Positions 1 to 5,223 of a DNA stretch of 5,223 nucleotides are shown piece by piece. Each line of letters opens with the position of its first letter. Position 1 is the first letter of the stretch. The position numbers and the translations under genes are program-made. The stretch lies in the NCBI GenBank assembly GCA_002399225.1, contig DHDF01000044.1, positions 395 to 5,617 of the forward strand, given 5' to 3'. The notes under the pieces are model-generated. The model was not told the origin of the DNA. It saw only the letters and a list, made by a program, of their open reading frames with translations, and ran no database searches. The DNA is from a bacterium UBA4883. Its GTDB lineage: Bacteria > Bacillota > Clostridia > Oscillospirales > Acutalibacteraceae.

Positions 1-682
1 GCGGTCCGTGACCAGAATCTTTCCCTGACCGAGCCTTTTGATGAGATGAGCTTTTTCGAATCTGCTCAGGATCCTACTGACAGTCTCCGGGCGCAGCCCA
101 ATGCTGGCGGCGATATCCTCCAGTTTCAGCTTGATCTCCGGCCCGATGCATCTGATATCCCTGTCCAGCAAAACCCCCGCCAGTCGCACCTGTGGGTCAT
201 GGATGGAAAGCAGCAGCGCCTTTTCATTGGAATCCTTTAGCCGGAGGGAGAGAAGTGAAATGAGATTCATCGCAATAACCGGGCGATCCGCCAGAAGCCG
301 GATAAATTCACTCTTTCTGATCTCGCAAAGCTCCACCTTTGACAGGCATACCGCCGAATACGGGAAAACGGCGTTTTCGAGGAAAAGATTTTCCCATAGG
401 GCGTCTCCGTCGTGAATGATATCAAGGATGTATTCGTTTCCGTCAGCATCGTATTTACAGAGTTTAATCCTTCCTTTTCGGATGATCAGAACAGAGTCGA
501 CTTTCTCGCCCACCCTGAACAGAAAGCTGCCCTTTGCTTTTGTCGTCTGTATCGCATGCTCCGTCAGACCTTTCTGTAGATCTTCCGGAAGTGCACGGAA
601 CAATGGGATCGCCGTCGTGCATAAAATGCCGTTTTTGCAGTTTGCGCATCCGGACGGTATTTTTTTTATCCTCTTTTTCCAT
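1..682 (-). CDS. FNR-like Crp/Fnr-family transcription regulator, 3' end outside the window, apparent frameshift near the start
   Basis: This is a Crp/Fnr-family DNA-binding regulator, probably a cytoplasmic oxygen or redox sensor. Conserved protein runs open from about position 660 to the left edge. If one A is removed from the run at 660-667, the product starts MEKEDKKIPSGCANCKNG and has 227 residues up to the edge; numbering below assumes this. Cys12, Cys15 and Cys21 form C-X2-C-X5-C, the spacing of the [4Fe-4S] ligands in E. coli FNR, and Cys119 in VELCEI matches the fourth ligand (Cys122 in MVCEI). A cyclic-nucleotide-binding-like beta roll spans about 25-125, a dimer helix about 126-160, and a winged helix-turn-helix about 163-225. 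The recognition helix PETVSR (Glu199, Ser202, Arg203) has the E--SR pattern of FNR. As written, the ATG at 680-682, with a good ribosome binding site, leads into another frame. An in-frame TTG at 685-687 avoids the shift but sits only 3 nt from that site. Only a few C-terminal residues are probably missing. Confidence 0.85.
660..667 (-). other. A8 run (minus strand) where the FNR-like gene changes frame
   Basis: Eight consecutive A on the minus strand lie at codons 6-8 after the ATG at 682. With eight A, the ATG frame runs for 72 residues without resembling any regulator and stops at 464. With seven A it joins the Crp/Fnr frame exactly. The change could be a base-calling error, a real mutation, or a slippage site that controls expression. 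The sequence alone cannot separate these. Confidence 0.75.
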
Positions 683-690
683 AGCAATAT

Positions 691-696
691 CCTCTC
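691..696 (-). promoter_or_regulatory. Ribosome binding site of the FNR-like gene
   Basis: GAGAGG on the minus strand lies 8 nt before the ATG at 680-682, which is ideal spacing. It lies only 3 nt before the TTG at 685-687, the alternative start in the conserved frame. The site therefore favours the ATG, and with it the view that the A8 run contains a frameshift. Confidence 0.6.
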
Positions 697-736
697 AATA
701 GATTTCAATTTTCAAAGTGTCTTCTCTCTATATTTT

Positions 737-766
737 ATCATACCCGGATCGCGCGCGAAAGAACAA
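737..766 (-). promoter_or_regulatory. Possible sigma-A-type promoter for the FNR-like gene
   Basis: On the minus strand, TTGTTC (761-766) and TATGAT (737-742) are separated by 18 bp. They lie about 55 bp upstream of the ATG at 682 and just downstream of the nagA terminator, which is where a promoter for an independent gene is expected. Both hexamers are imperfect matches to TTGACA and TATAAT. No clear FNR box (TTGAT-N4-ATCAA) was seen here, so self-regulation is not supported by sequence. Confidence 0.4.
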
Positions 767-847
767 AGAAGTCATTGCATACTGCCATTAAAGAGGAATC
801 TTGTATGGCTTCAGCATTTGGCGTTTACGGGTAGCAAGGAACCGAAG

Positions 848-878
848 GCACAAAAGAAGGCCGCTTTAGCGGCGGCCT
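848..878 (-). terminator. Probable Rho-independent terminator of the ptsI-nagA gene cluster
   Basis: AGGCCGC at 858-864 and GCGGCCT at 872-878 form a perfect 7-bp GC-rich stem with a 7-nt loop. Reading the minus strand, the stem is followed by TTCTTTTGTGC, a moderate T-rich tract at 848-857. It lies 80 bp downstream of the nagA stop and before the likely promoter of the next gene. The plus-strand side lacks a T-run, so minus-strand termination is the better reading. Confidence 0.7.
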
Positions 879-893
879 GTTAGAGTAATTCAG

Positions 894-903
894 TCGAATT
901 CGA
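894..903. repeat. 10-bp perfect palindrome TCGAATTCGA
   Basis: A perfect 10-bp palindrome lies in the non-coding stretch between nagA and its terminator. It is too short to call a structure or operator with confidence, and no second copy was noticed. The rest of the 275-bp gap (683-957) holds only the terminator, the likely promoter and the ribosome binding site listed separately. Confidence 0.2.
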
Positions 904-957
904 TGCAGGGCCACCCGGGAACACCTTTCAGGCATGTTAATGGGTGGGTAGTCGGTA

Positions 958-2166
958 TCATAATAACCCAGATGAAACGTTAGGCGCCGTGGGGCGAGTC
1001 TCTGACATTCTCAAACAGCCGGTGCCATTCAGAAGGTCCGCCACGATTTTTCCTCTCGCAATCGTCATCAGCAGATTGTAGTCTTTATCCAGAACAATCA
1101 GGTCGGCCTGTTTCCCTTTTGCGATGCTGCCGATCTCATCTTCCGCGCCGATCTGAATGGCGGGATTGATGGTTGCGGATTTTACTGCCTGCCTGATCGG
1201 AATCTCAAACCGGATCAGATTTTTCACTTCAGTCAGCAGGTTCGTGGTTGATCCCGCGATAGTCCCATCCGCGAGGCGGGCGCGTCCGTCGCTGACCTTC
1301 ACCATCTGTCCACCCAGTTCATATTCCCCATCCGGCATACCGGCCGCCCGCATGGAATCGCTGACGACGACGGTGCGGTCCTCGCCAAGAATCCGAAACG
1401 CTCTCCGCAGAACGGCTGGATGAATGTGGAGCCCATCGCAGATCAGCTCCGCCTTGACATGGTCGTCGTCGAAAACCGCGCCGACGACCCCTGGCCCCCG
1501 GTGATTCAGTCCGCTCATTGCGTTGAACAGATGCGTTACATGGGTGATTCCCCACCGGAAAGACTCTTTTGCCTGATCATAATTCGCCTGCGAATGCGCC
1601 AGGGAAACACGGCAGATGCCGCTCGCGTTTTCAATGAACTCCCGCGCCCCTTCCTCCTCCGGGGCGATATCTACCAGACAAATGATACCGCCGCATCCGT
1701 CGTACAGGCGTCGGAACTCCGACCAGTCCGGCCGCCGGATGTATTTATCCTTCTGGGTGCCAAGCCGGTCCGGCGAAATATACGGGCCTTCCATATTCAC
1801 TCCGCGGACGGAAGCTCCGCCGGAAGTCGGATGTTCCATGGAGTTGCGGACGGCGGCGAGAGACTGCTCGATTCGTCCCTGTGAAACCGTCATGGTGGTC
1901 GGGCAGAAGGAAGTAACGCCGTTTTTCACAAGGTGGAGCGCCATTTTTGAAATAGCCTCGCCGGTGGCATCGCACGTGTCAGCCTGATCGCATCCGTGAA
2001 TATGGATATCCACAAGGCCCGGCGCGATCAGGCAGCCGGAAAGGTCGATTTCATCGCCGCCCCGGATCATCGGGGCGATCCTGTCGATTTTCTGGCCGGA
2101 GATGGAAAGGTCCGAACGGATTATGTCGAAACTGCGGTCGAACACCATCGCATTTTTTAAAATCAC
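958..2166 (-). CDS. nagA: N-acetylglucosamine-6-phosphate deacetylase
   Basis: This cytoplasmic amidohydrolase removes acetate from N-acetylglucosamine-6-phosphate, giving glucosamine-6-phosphate for NagB and glycolysis. The 402-residue product has the family motifs in order: HIHG (His55, His57), EGPY with metal-ligand Glu126, His191 in SLAHSQ, THLFNAMSGLNHRGPG with His212, CDGLHIHP (243-250) for substrate binding, and VVSDSM with catalytic Asp270, followed by GTIAGST. The start is a GTG at 2164-2166 with GAGAGGG 7 nt upstream; translation from there gives the usual N-terminal beta-sandwich strand. After the normal ending near ARGKIV there is a tail of about 27 residues not typical of the family. 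The gene is the last of the cluster, 122 bp after the EIIA gene, and stops with TGA. An N-acetylgalactosamine-6-phosphate deacetylase (AgaA) is a close relative and cannot be excluded by motifs alone. Confidence 0.95.
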   Translation of the reverse strand: MILKNAMVFDRSFDIIRSDLSISGQKIDRIAPMIRGGDEIDLSGCLIAPGLVDIHIHGCDQADTCDATGEAISKMALHLVKNGVTSFCPTTMTVSQGRIEQSLAAVRNSMEHPTSGGASVRGVNMEGPYISPDRLGTQKDKYIRRPDWSEFRRLYDGCGGIICLVDIAPEEEGAREFIENASGICRVSLAHSQANYDQAKESFRWGITHVTHLFNAMSGLNHRGPGVVGAVFDDDHVKAELICDGLHIHPAVLRRAFRILGEDRTVVVSDSMRAAGMPDGEYELGGQMVKVSDGRARLADGTIAGSTTNLLTEVKNLIRFEIPIRQAVKSATINPAIQIGAEDEIGSIAKGKQADLIVLDKDYNLLMTIARGKIVADLLNGTGCLRMSETRPTAPNVSSGLL

Positions 2167-2173
2167 GCCATTT

Positions 2174-2180
2174 CCCTCTC
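2174..2180 (-). promoter_or_regulatory. Ribosome binding site that fixes the GTG start of nagA
   Basis: GAGAGGG on the minus strand is 7 nt before the GTG at 2164-2166. This favours the GTG over the ATG at codon 7, which has no such site. The rest of the 122-bp gap (2167-2288) shows no convincing promoter or terminator, consistent with transcription continuing from the upstream genes. Confidence 0.6.
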
Positions 2181-2288
2181 TTTCTTCTTCTCCCGAGGAC
2201 TTTCATTGCATCCCCGACAACTGCCGGCGACACACATCCGGAGGAAACCGCAGGATGGACGCCAGCATTCCCGGCATTTTCGCTCGTT

Positions 2289-2678
2289 TCAGGGCTTTTC
2301 CGGAAACTGGCAGACGGTTTCCTTTGTCACATCCACGGCCATCTGGGCGAGCTCTTCCACGGAAAGGTCTAGATTGTTCAGGACTTCCGCATAGGCGGAC
2401 AGATTGATACCCGCGACCGTGCGGTATGCTCCGTTTTCCGCGCTTCTGATCGCCGCAGTTTTAAAAGGGCTGCCACCTTTGAGGTCACAGGCAAAAAGAA
2501 TTTCGTTTTCCCCGCACTGCCGGATTGCCTCGTCAAATTTTTTTTACAGCGAATCGACGCCGTCGTCGGCGTCGAAATCGATGAAATGGAACCCCGTGGT
2601 TTTCCCCATGACCATGGACATGCTTTTTTCGACGGATGTGCCATAGTCCGCATGACCTGCAACGATTACTTCTGTCAT
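2289..2678 (-). pseudogene. Mannose-family PTS EIIA protein interrupted by an in-frame TAA
   Basis: This gene encodes a stand-alone EIIA domain of the mannose/amino-sugar PTS family, a cytoplasmic protein that takes phosphate from HPr on a histidine and passes it to EIIB. Translation from the ATG at 2676-2678 begins MTEVIVAGHADYGTS, with His9 at the expected phosphorylation position. A TAA at 2544-2546 ends translation after 44 residues, in VDSL. The same frame continues for 84 more codons to a TGA at 2289-2291 and carries the rest of the domain: EILFACDLKGGSPF (Asp65, compare Asp67 of E. coli ManX; GGSP signature) and VAGINLS. Whole length would be about 129 residues, normal for the family. 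No other lesion is present and phase is kept, so only one codon is abnormal. It lies 41 bp after the RpiR gene, with a ribosome binding site 7 nt before the ATG. It could be a recent pseudogene, a base error, or a gene needing stop-codon readthrough. Confidence 0.85.
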
Positions 2679-2685
2679 TAAAATT

Positions 2686-2693
2686 CCCCCTTT
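2686..2693 (-). promoter_or_regulatory. Ribosome binding site of the EIIA gene
   Basis: AAAGGGGG on the minus strand lies 7 nt before the ATG at 2676-2678. Intact initiation signals in front of an interrupted reading frame suggest the lesion is recent or not real. Confidence 0.55.
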
Positions 2694-2719
2694 CTGCGGC
2701 AACGGACAGCAGTGCGCCT

Positions 2720-3577
2720 CTATTTGGAGTCACTGTTGAAGGTTTCTGGAAGAAATGTTTTTGAGATGGTGTCAGTAAAGGCCTCGTAGTTGGAATTGAT
2801 AAATGCGGTGAACAGGATGTCGAGCAGGTTGAGGGCCGAAATCCGGCTGTTCATTCCGCCAACGCGGAAGGCGGATTCGAAGGAATCCACAAAGAGGTTG
2901 ACATCGCAGTATTCCACCAGAGGATTTTTCACCACGCTGGTAATTGAGACGGACGGCACTCCGGCTTTCCGGAGCTTTTTGGCGATCCGCAACGTGTCCG
3001 TCGTCTGCCCCGTGTAGGAAATTAGGAATGCCAGACGATCCCCCTGGGAAATGTTCGCGATCATTGCCATCTCCGAATAATAGGGGTGCGCCGTGGCCTG
3101 TATCCCAACGCGCAGCGCCTTAATCATGGCGTCCTGGGCAATCAGGTTGGAGACACCGGTCCCGTAAAAGTCTATTCCCTTCGCGGCGCACATCATATCG
3201 ACCACCTTTCGGAAAACCGCGATGTCATTCAGAAATTTCGCATCGATCGCCGCACGGGCGTTGTTGGAGGAAACCTTGTCGATAATATCCTTCAACGAAT
3301 CGCTTTTTTCAATGCCAACTTGGCCGGGATGCATCACCGCGTTTTTCAGGTATTCCTTGGTGTCGGCCGAAAGCTGAAGCCGAAAGTCGATAAAGCTGTT
3401 GAAATTGAGTTTTTTGATCAGACGCATCATGGTGCTTGTGCTCGTGTAGGTCTTCTGGGAAATTTCAACGATGCCCATGCCGGCTACTCCGTCGGGATTG
3501 TCCAGAATATAATTGACGATCTGCCGTTCGGAAGGCGACAGATCCTGAATTCTTTTCATTCTGAGCAGCAGGTTCAT
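2720..3577 (-). CDS. RpiR-family transcription regulator with SIS domain
   Basis: This 285-residue protein has the two-domain layout of the RpiR/MurR family. An N-terminal helix-turn-helix region covers about residues 1-75, including LSPSERQIVNYIL and the recognition part STSTMMRLIKKLNF (47-60). A C-terminal SIS sugar-phosphate-binding domain covers about 110-265, including IDFYGTGVSNLIAQD (135-149) and FLISYTGQTTDTLRIAKKL (184-202). SIS domains bind phosphosugars, so the likely ligand is an amino-sugar phosphate made by the neighbouring PTS and NagA steps; this is inference. The start is the ATG at 3575-3577, with GGAGG 8 nt upstream. The gene lies 50 bp after ptsI and 41 bp before the EIIA gene, so co-transcription is likely and it probably controls its own operon. 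Whether it represses or activates cannot be read from sequence. It stops with TAG. Confidence 0.92.
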   Translation of the reverse strand: MNLLLRMKRIQDLSPSERQIVNYILDNPDGVAGMGIVEISQKTYTSTSTMMRLIKKLNFNSFIDFRLQLSADTKEYLKNAVMHPGQVGIEKSDSLKDIIDKVSSNNARAAIDAKFLNDIAVFRKVVDMMCAAKGIDFYGTGVSNLIAQDAMIKALRVGIQATAHPYYSEMAMIANISQGDRLAFLISYTGQTTDTLRIAKKLRKAGVPSVSITSVVKNPLVEYCDVNLFVDSFESAFRVGGMNSRISALNLLDILFTAFINSNYEAFTDTISKTFLPETFNSDSK

Positions 3578-3585
3578 GATGCTAT

Positions 3586-3590
3586 CCTCC
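3586..3590 (-). promoter_or_regulatory. Ribosome binding site of the RpiR-family gene
   Basis: GGAGG on the minus strand, 8 nt before the ATG at 3575-3577, is a near-consensus site. It supports this start over the in-frame ATG at codon 7. Confidence 0.6.
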
Positions 3591-3627
3591 CAAGGATTTC
3601 CAGGTACGCTCTTTAAATTTTCTCCGC

Positions 3628-5223
3628 CTATTCAAGGCTTTTGTCCAGGCGATCCTGGACAGAGGAGATCCGAAGGCTCTGAATTTTCGCCTTCAGCCCA
3701 AGTAGAGCGGGCGGCGAGACGGAAAGTTCATCCACTCTGAAATGAAGATAATATTCCGTAAGCTTCGGATCGGCCGCGCTTTCACCGCAGATTCCGACCC
3801 AGATGCCATGCCGGTGCGCCTGCTCGGTGATTCGGCGGATCAGGCGCATGACGGCCGTGCCGCCGCTGTCAAACAGATAGGAAACCTTTGAATTCATCCG
3901 GTCGGCGGCATAGGTGTACTGAGTCAGGTCGTTTGTCCCGATGCTGAAGAAATCCACTTCGGCGGCGAGCCTGTCCGCGAGGATCGCGGCGGCTGGCGTT
4001 TCCACCATGATGCCGAGTTCGACATTCGGATCGTAAGGCGTCCCCTCTTCCGAAAGCTTTTTCCGAACCGATTCCGCCAGCCTGCGGATCGTCTGTACCT
4101 CATAGACGGAAACGATCATCGGGAACATAATGGCCAGCTTTCCGTAGGCAGAAGCCCGGTAAAGCGCGCGGAGTTGCGCAGTCAGCAGGTCCACTCTGTC
4201 CAATTGGATGCGGATTGCCCGGTAGCCCAGCGCCGGATTGTTCTCCTTCGAGATGTTGAAGTAAGGAGCCTGCTTGTCGGCGCCTAGGTCAAGCGTGCGT
4301 ATGACAACGCGTTTTTTCCCCATTGCCGTCAGGACGGAACGGTAAGCCTGGAACTGCTCTTCCTCGGCCGGAAAGGCCCTTTTCCCCAGAAACAGGAACT
4401 CGCTGCGAAAAAGTCCGATTCCCTCCGCATCGCTTTCAAGGGCCGCCTGCACCTCCTCCGGATTTCCGATGTTGCAGCAAAGCTGGATCCTTCTGCCGTC
4501 CAGGGTGACTGCGGGAGTTCCCCTGATCTTTTCCAGCCGGATCTTGTTCTCTCTCAGGCTTTTCTCTTTTTGGGTATACTGAATGCTGGTGATGACATCC
4601 GGGTCAAGGATCACGATGCCGCTCGTTCCGTCCACAATCGCATAGCCGCCGTCGCACAGCTTCCGGAATCCGTTGTTCAGGGCGACCACTGCCGGGATTC
4701 CCTTGCTTCTGGCAAGGATGGAGCTGTGGGAGATTTTTGAACCGCCGCGCGTAACAAAGGCAGCAATTTTTGTCTTGTCAAGCTTGATGGTCTGGCTCGG
4801 CATCAGTTCGTCGGCGGCAACGACCACCTTTTCCTTGACGTTCTTCAGGGGATCGTCGGTATTCCCTGCAAGAACGCGGATGAGCCTGCGCGAAACGTCG
4901 GTCACGTCGGCGGCGCGCTCCCTCATGTATTCATCTTCCATCTCGTTGAATCTTCCGGCAAAGTCCCAGCCGGTGATGTAAACAGCGTATTCTGCGTTTA
5001 CGCCCTTCCGAATTGCGGACTCGATGGCGTCCTGATAGTCTGAATCCTCGAGCATCATGGTGTGTATCTCGAAAATGGAGGCGTCGTTTTCCCCGGCTTC
5101 TTTCACGGCCTTCCCGTAGAGCTCCTCAATCTGAAGCTTCGCCCTTTTGATCGCTCGGTGCAGCCTCTGCAGTTCCGTCCCGGCATCGGCGGTTGTGATT
5201 TTTTCCGGCGGATCGTTTTCGTT
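3628..5223 (-). CDS. ptsI: PTS enzyme I (phosphoenolpyruvate-protein phosphotransferase), 5' end outside the window
   Basis: Enzyme I autophosphorylates from phosphoenolpyruvate and passes phosphate to HPr, the first step of PTS sugar uptake in the cytoplasm. The frame is open to the right edge, giving 531 residues without a start; a GTG at 5104-5106 is internal. Comparison with E. coli enzyme I suggests about 23 N-terminal residues are missing. Numbering from the edge, a helical HPr-binding region lies at about 17-140, the phosphohistidine site GGSKISHSSILAR has His166 (E. coli His189), and the PEP-binding TIM barrel includes RTLDLGADK and NPALGYRAIRI. GIMVETPAAAILADR and FFSIGTNDLTQYTYAADR follow, then the catalytic cysteine in WVGICGES, Cys479 (E. 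coli Cys502). Both catalytic residues are present, so activity is expected. Departures from common enzyme I are SKISH for the usual R/K-TSH, ESAADP for E-AGDP, and a divergent C-terminus. It may be an operon-specific paralogue rather than the general enzyme I. It ends with TAG, 50 bp before the RpiR gene. Confidence 0.95.
   Translation of the reverse strand, partial: NENDPPEKITTADAGTELQRLHRAIKRAKLQIEELYGKAVKEAGENDASIFEIHTMMLEDSDYQDAIESAIRKGVNAEYAVYITGWDFAGRFNEMEDEYMRERAADVTDVSRRLIRVLAGNTDDPLKNVKEKVVVAADELMPSQTIKLDKTKIAAFVTRGGSKISHSSILARSKGIPAVVALNNGFRKLCDGGYAIVDGTSGIVILDPDVITSIQYTQKEKSLRENKIRLEKIRGTPAVTLDGRRIQLCCNIGNPEEVQAALESDAEGIGLFRSEFLFLGKRAFPAEEEQFQAYRSVLTAMGKKRVVIRTLDLGADKQAPYFNISKENNPALGYRAIRIQLDRVDLLTAQLRALYRASAYGKLAIMFPMIVSVYEVQTIRRLAESVRKKLSEEGTPYDPNVELGIMVETPAAAILADRLAAEVDFFSIGTNDLTQYTYAADRMNSKVSYLFDSGGTAVMRLIRRITEQAHRHGIWVGICGESAADPKLTEYYLHFRVDELSVSPPALLGLKAKIQSLRISSVQDRLDKSLE

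Noticed and set aside
464..682. 72-codon minus-strand open frame starting at the ATG with a good ribosome binding site
   Set aside because: Beyond the A8 run it is highly charged and unlike any known protein, while the overlapping frame encodes clear FNR-like protein. I treat it as the shifted frame of that gene.
416..883. 155-codon plus-strand open frame with a hydrophobic stretch
   Set aside because: It lies opposite the FNR-like gene, its promoter and the terminator, resembles no family, and its hydrophobic part comes from the T-rich promoter region.
911..947. CCACCC and GGGTGG as a possible hairpin downstream of nagA
   Set aside because: The arms are only 6 bp with a loop of about 25 nt, and there is no T-run; the hairpin at 858-878 is a better terminator.
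1420..1884. 154-codon plus-strand open frame, with another overlapping it at 1616-1987
   Set aside because: Both lie antisense to nagA, which has unmistakable motifs throughout.
2203..2268. 21-codon minus-strand open frame between the EIIA gene and nagA
   Set aside because: No clear ribosome binding site, no resemblance to a known small protein, and a length expected by chance.
2538..2546. Phase variation of the EIIA gene by A8 run length
   Set aside because: Both sides of the TAA are in the same frame, and the TAA uses the first two A of the run, so adding or losing one A would break the frame without removing the stop.
2378..2662. 94-codon minus-strand open frame overlapping the EIIA gene
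   Set aside because: Its composition is very basic and low in pattern, whereas the other frame encodes the EIIA motifs.
3086..3616. 176-codon plus-strand open frame
   Set aside because: It is antisense to the RpiR-family gene and shows no recognisable domain; it mirrors the coding frame of that gene.

Overview
The window looks like chromosomal DNA from an anaerobic, moderately GC-rich member of the Firmicutes, probably class Clostridia. This is inferred from strong purine-rich ribosome binding sites, a GTG start codon, an RpiR-type sugar regulator, phosphotransferase system (PTS) genes and an FNR-type regulator. No marker in the window fixes the genus. All recognised genes lie on the minus strand, so the window is described here in the direction of transcription, from the right edge to the left.

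From 5223 down to 2289 there is a tightly spaced cluster. It begins with enzyme I of the PTS (ptsI, 5' end outside the window). After 50 bp comes an RpiR/SIS-domain transcription regulator, and after another 41 bp a small mannose-family EIIA protein. After 122 bp the cluster ends with nagA, N-acetylglucosamine-6-phosphate deacetylase (958-2166). A GC-rich hairpin at 858-878 probably terminates the unit. Together these genes read as an amino-sugar PTS uptake and catabolism operon. Enzyme I and EIIA would pass phosphate to a sugar permease encoded elsewhere, probably to the right. NagA would deacetylate the incoming N-acetyl-hexosamine-6-phosphate, and the RpiR protein would sense a sugar phosphate and control expression. 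HPr, EIIB, EIIC, EIID and nagB are not in the window.

Beyond the terminator, a separate minus-strand gene with its own probable promoter (737-766) encodes a Crp/Fnr-family regulator (1-682, 3' end outside the window). It has the four cysteines of an FNR-type iron-sulfur cluster and an FNR-like DNA-recognition helix.

Two genes are interrupted as written. The FNR-like gene has its well-placed ATG one frame away from its conserved domains, with the shift at a run of eight A. The EIIA gene has an in-frame TAA at codon 45 that abuts another run of eight A. By eye these are the only two runs of eight identical bases in the window. I did not see a mobile element, tRNA, rRNA or CRISPR array, or anything that looks like a wholly new system.
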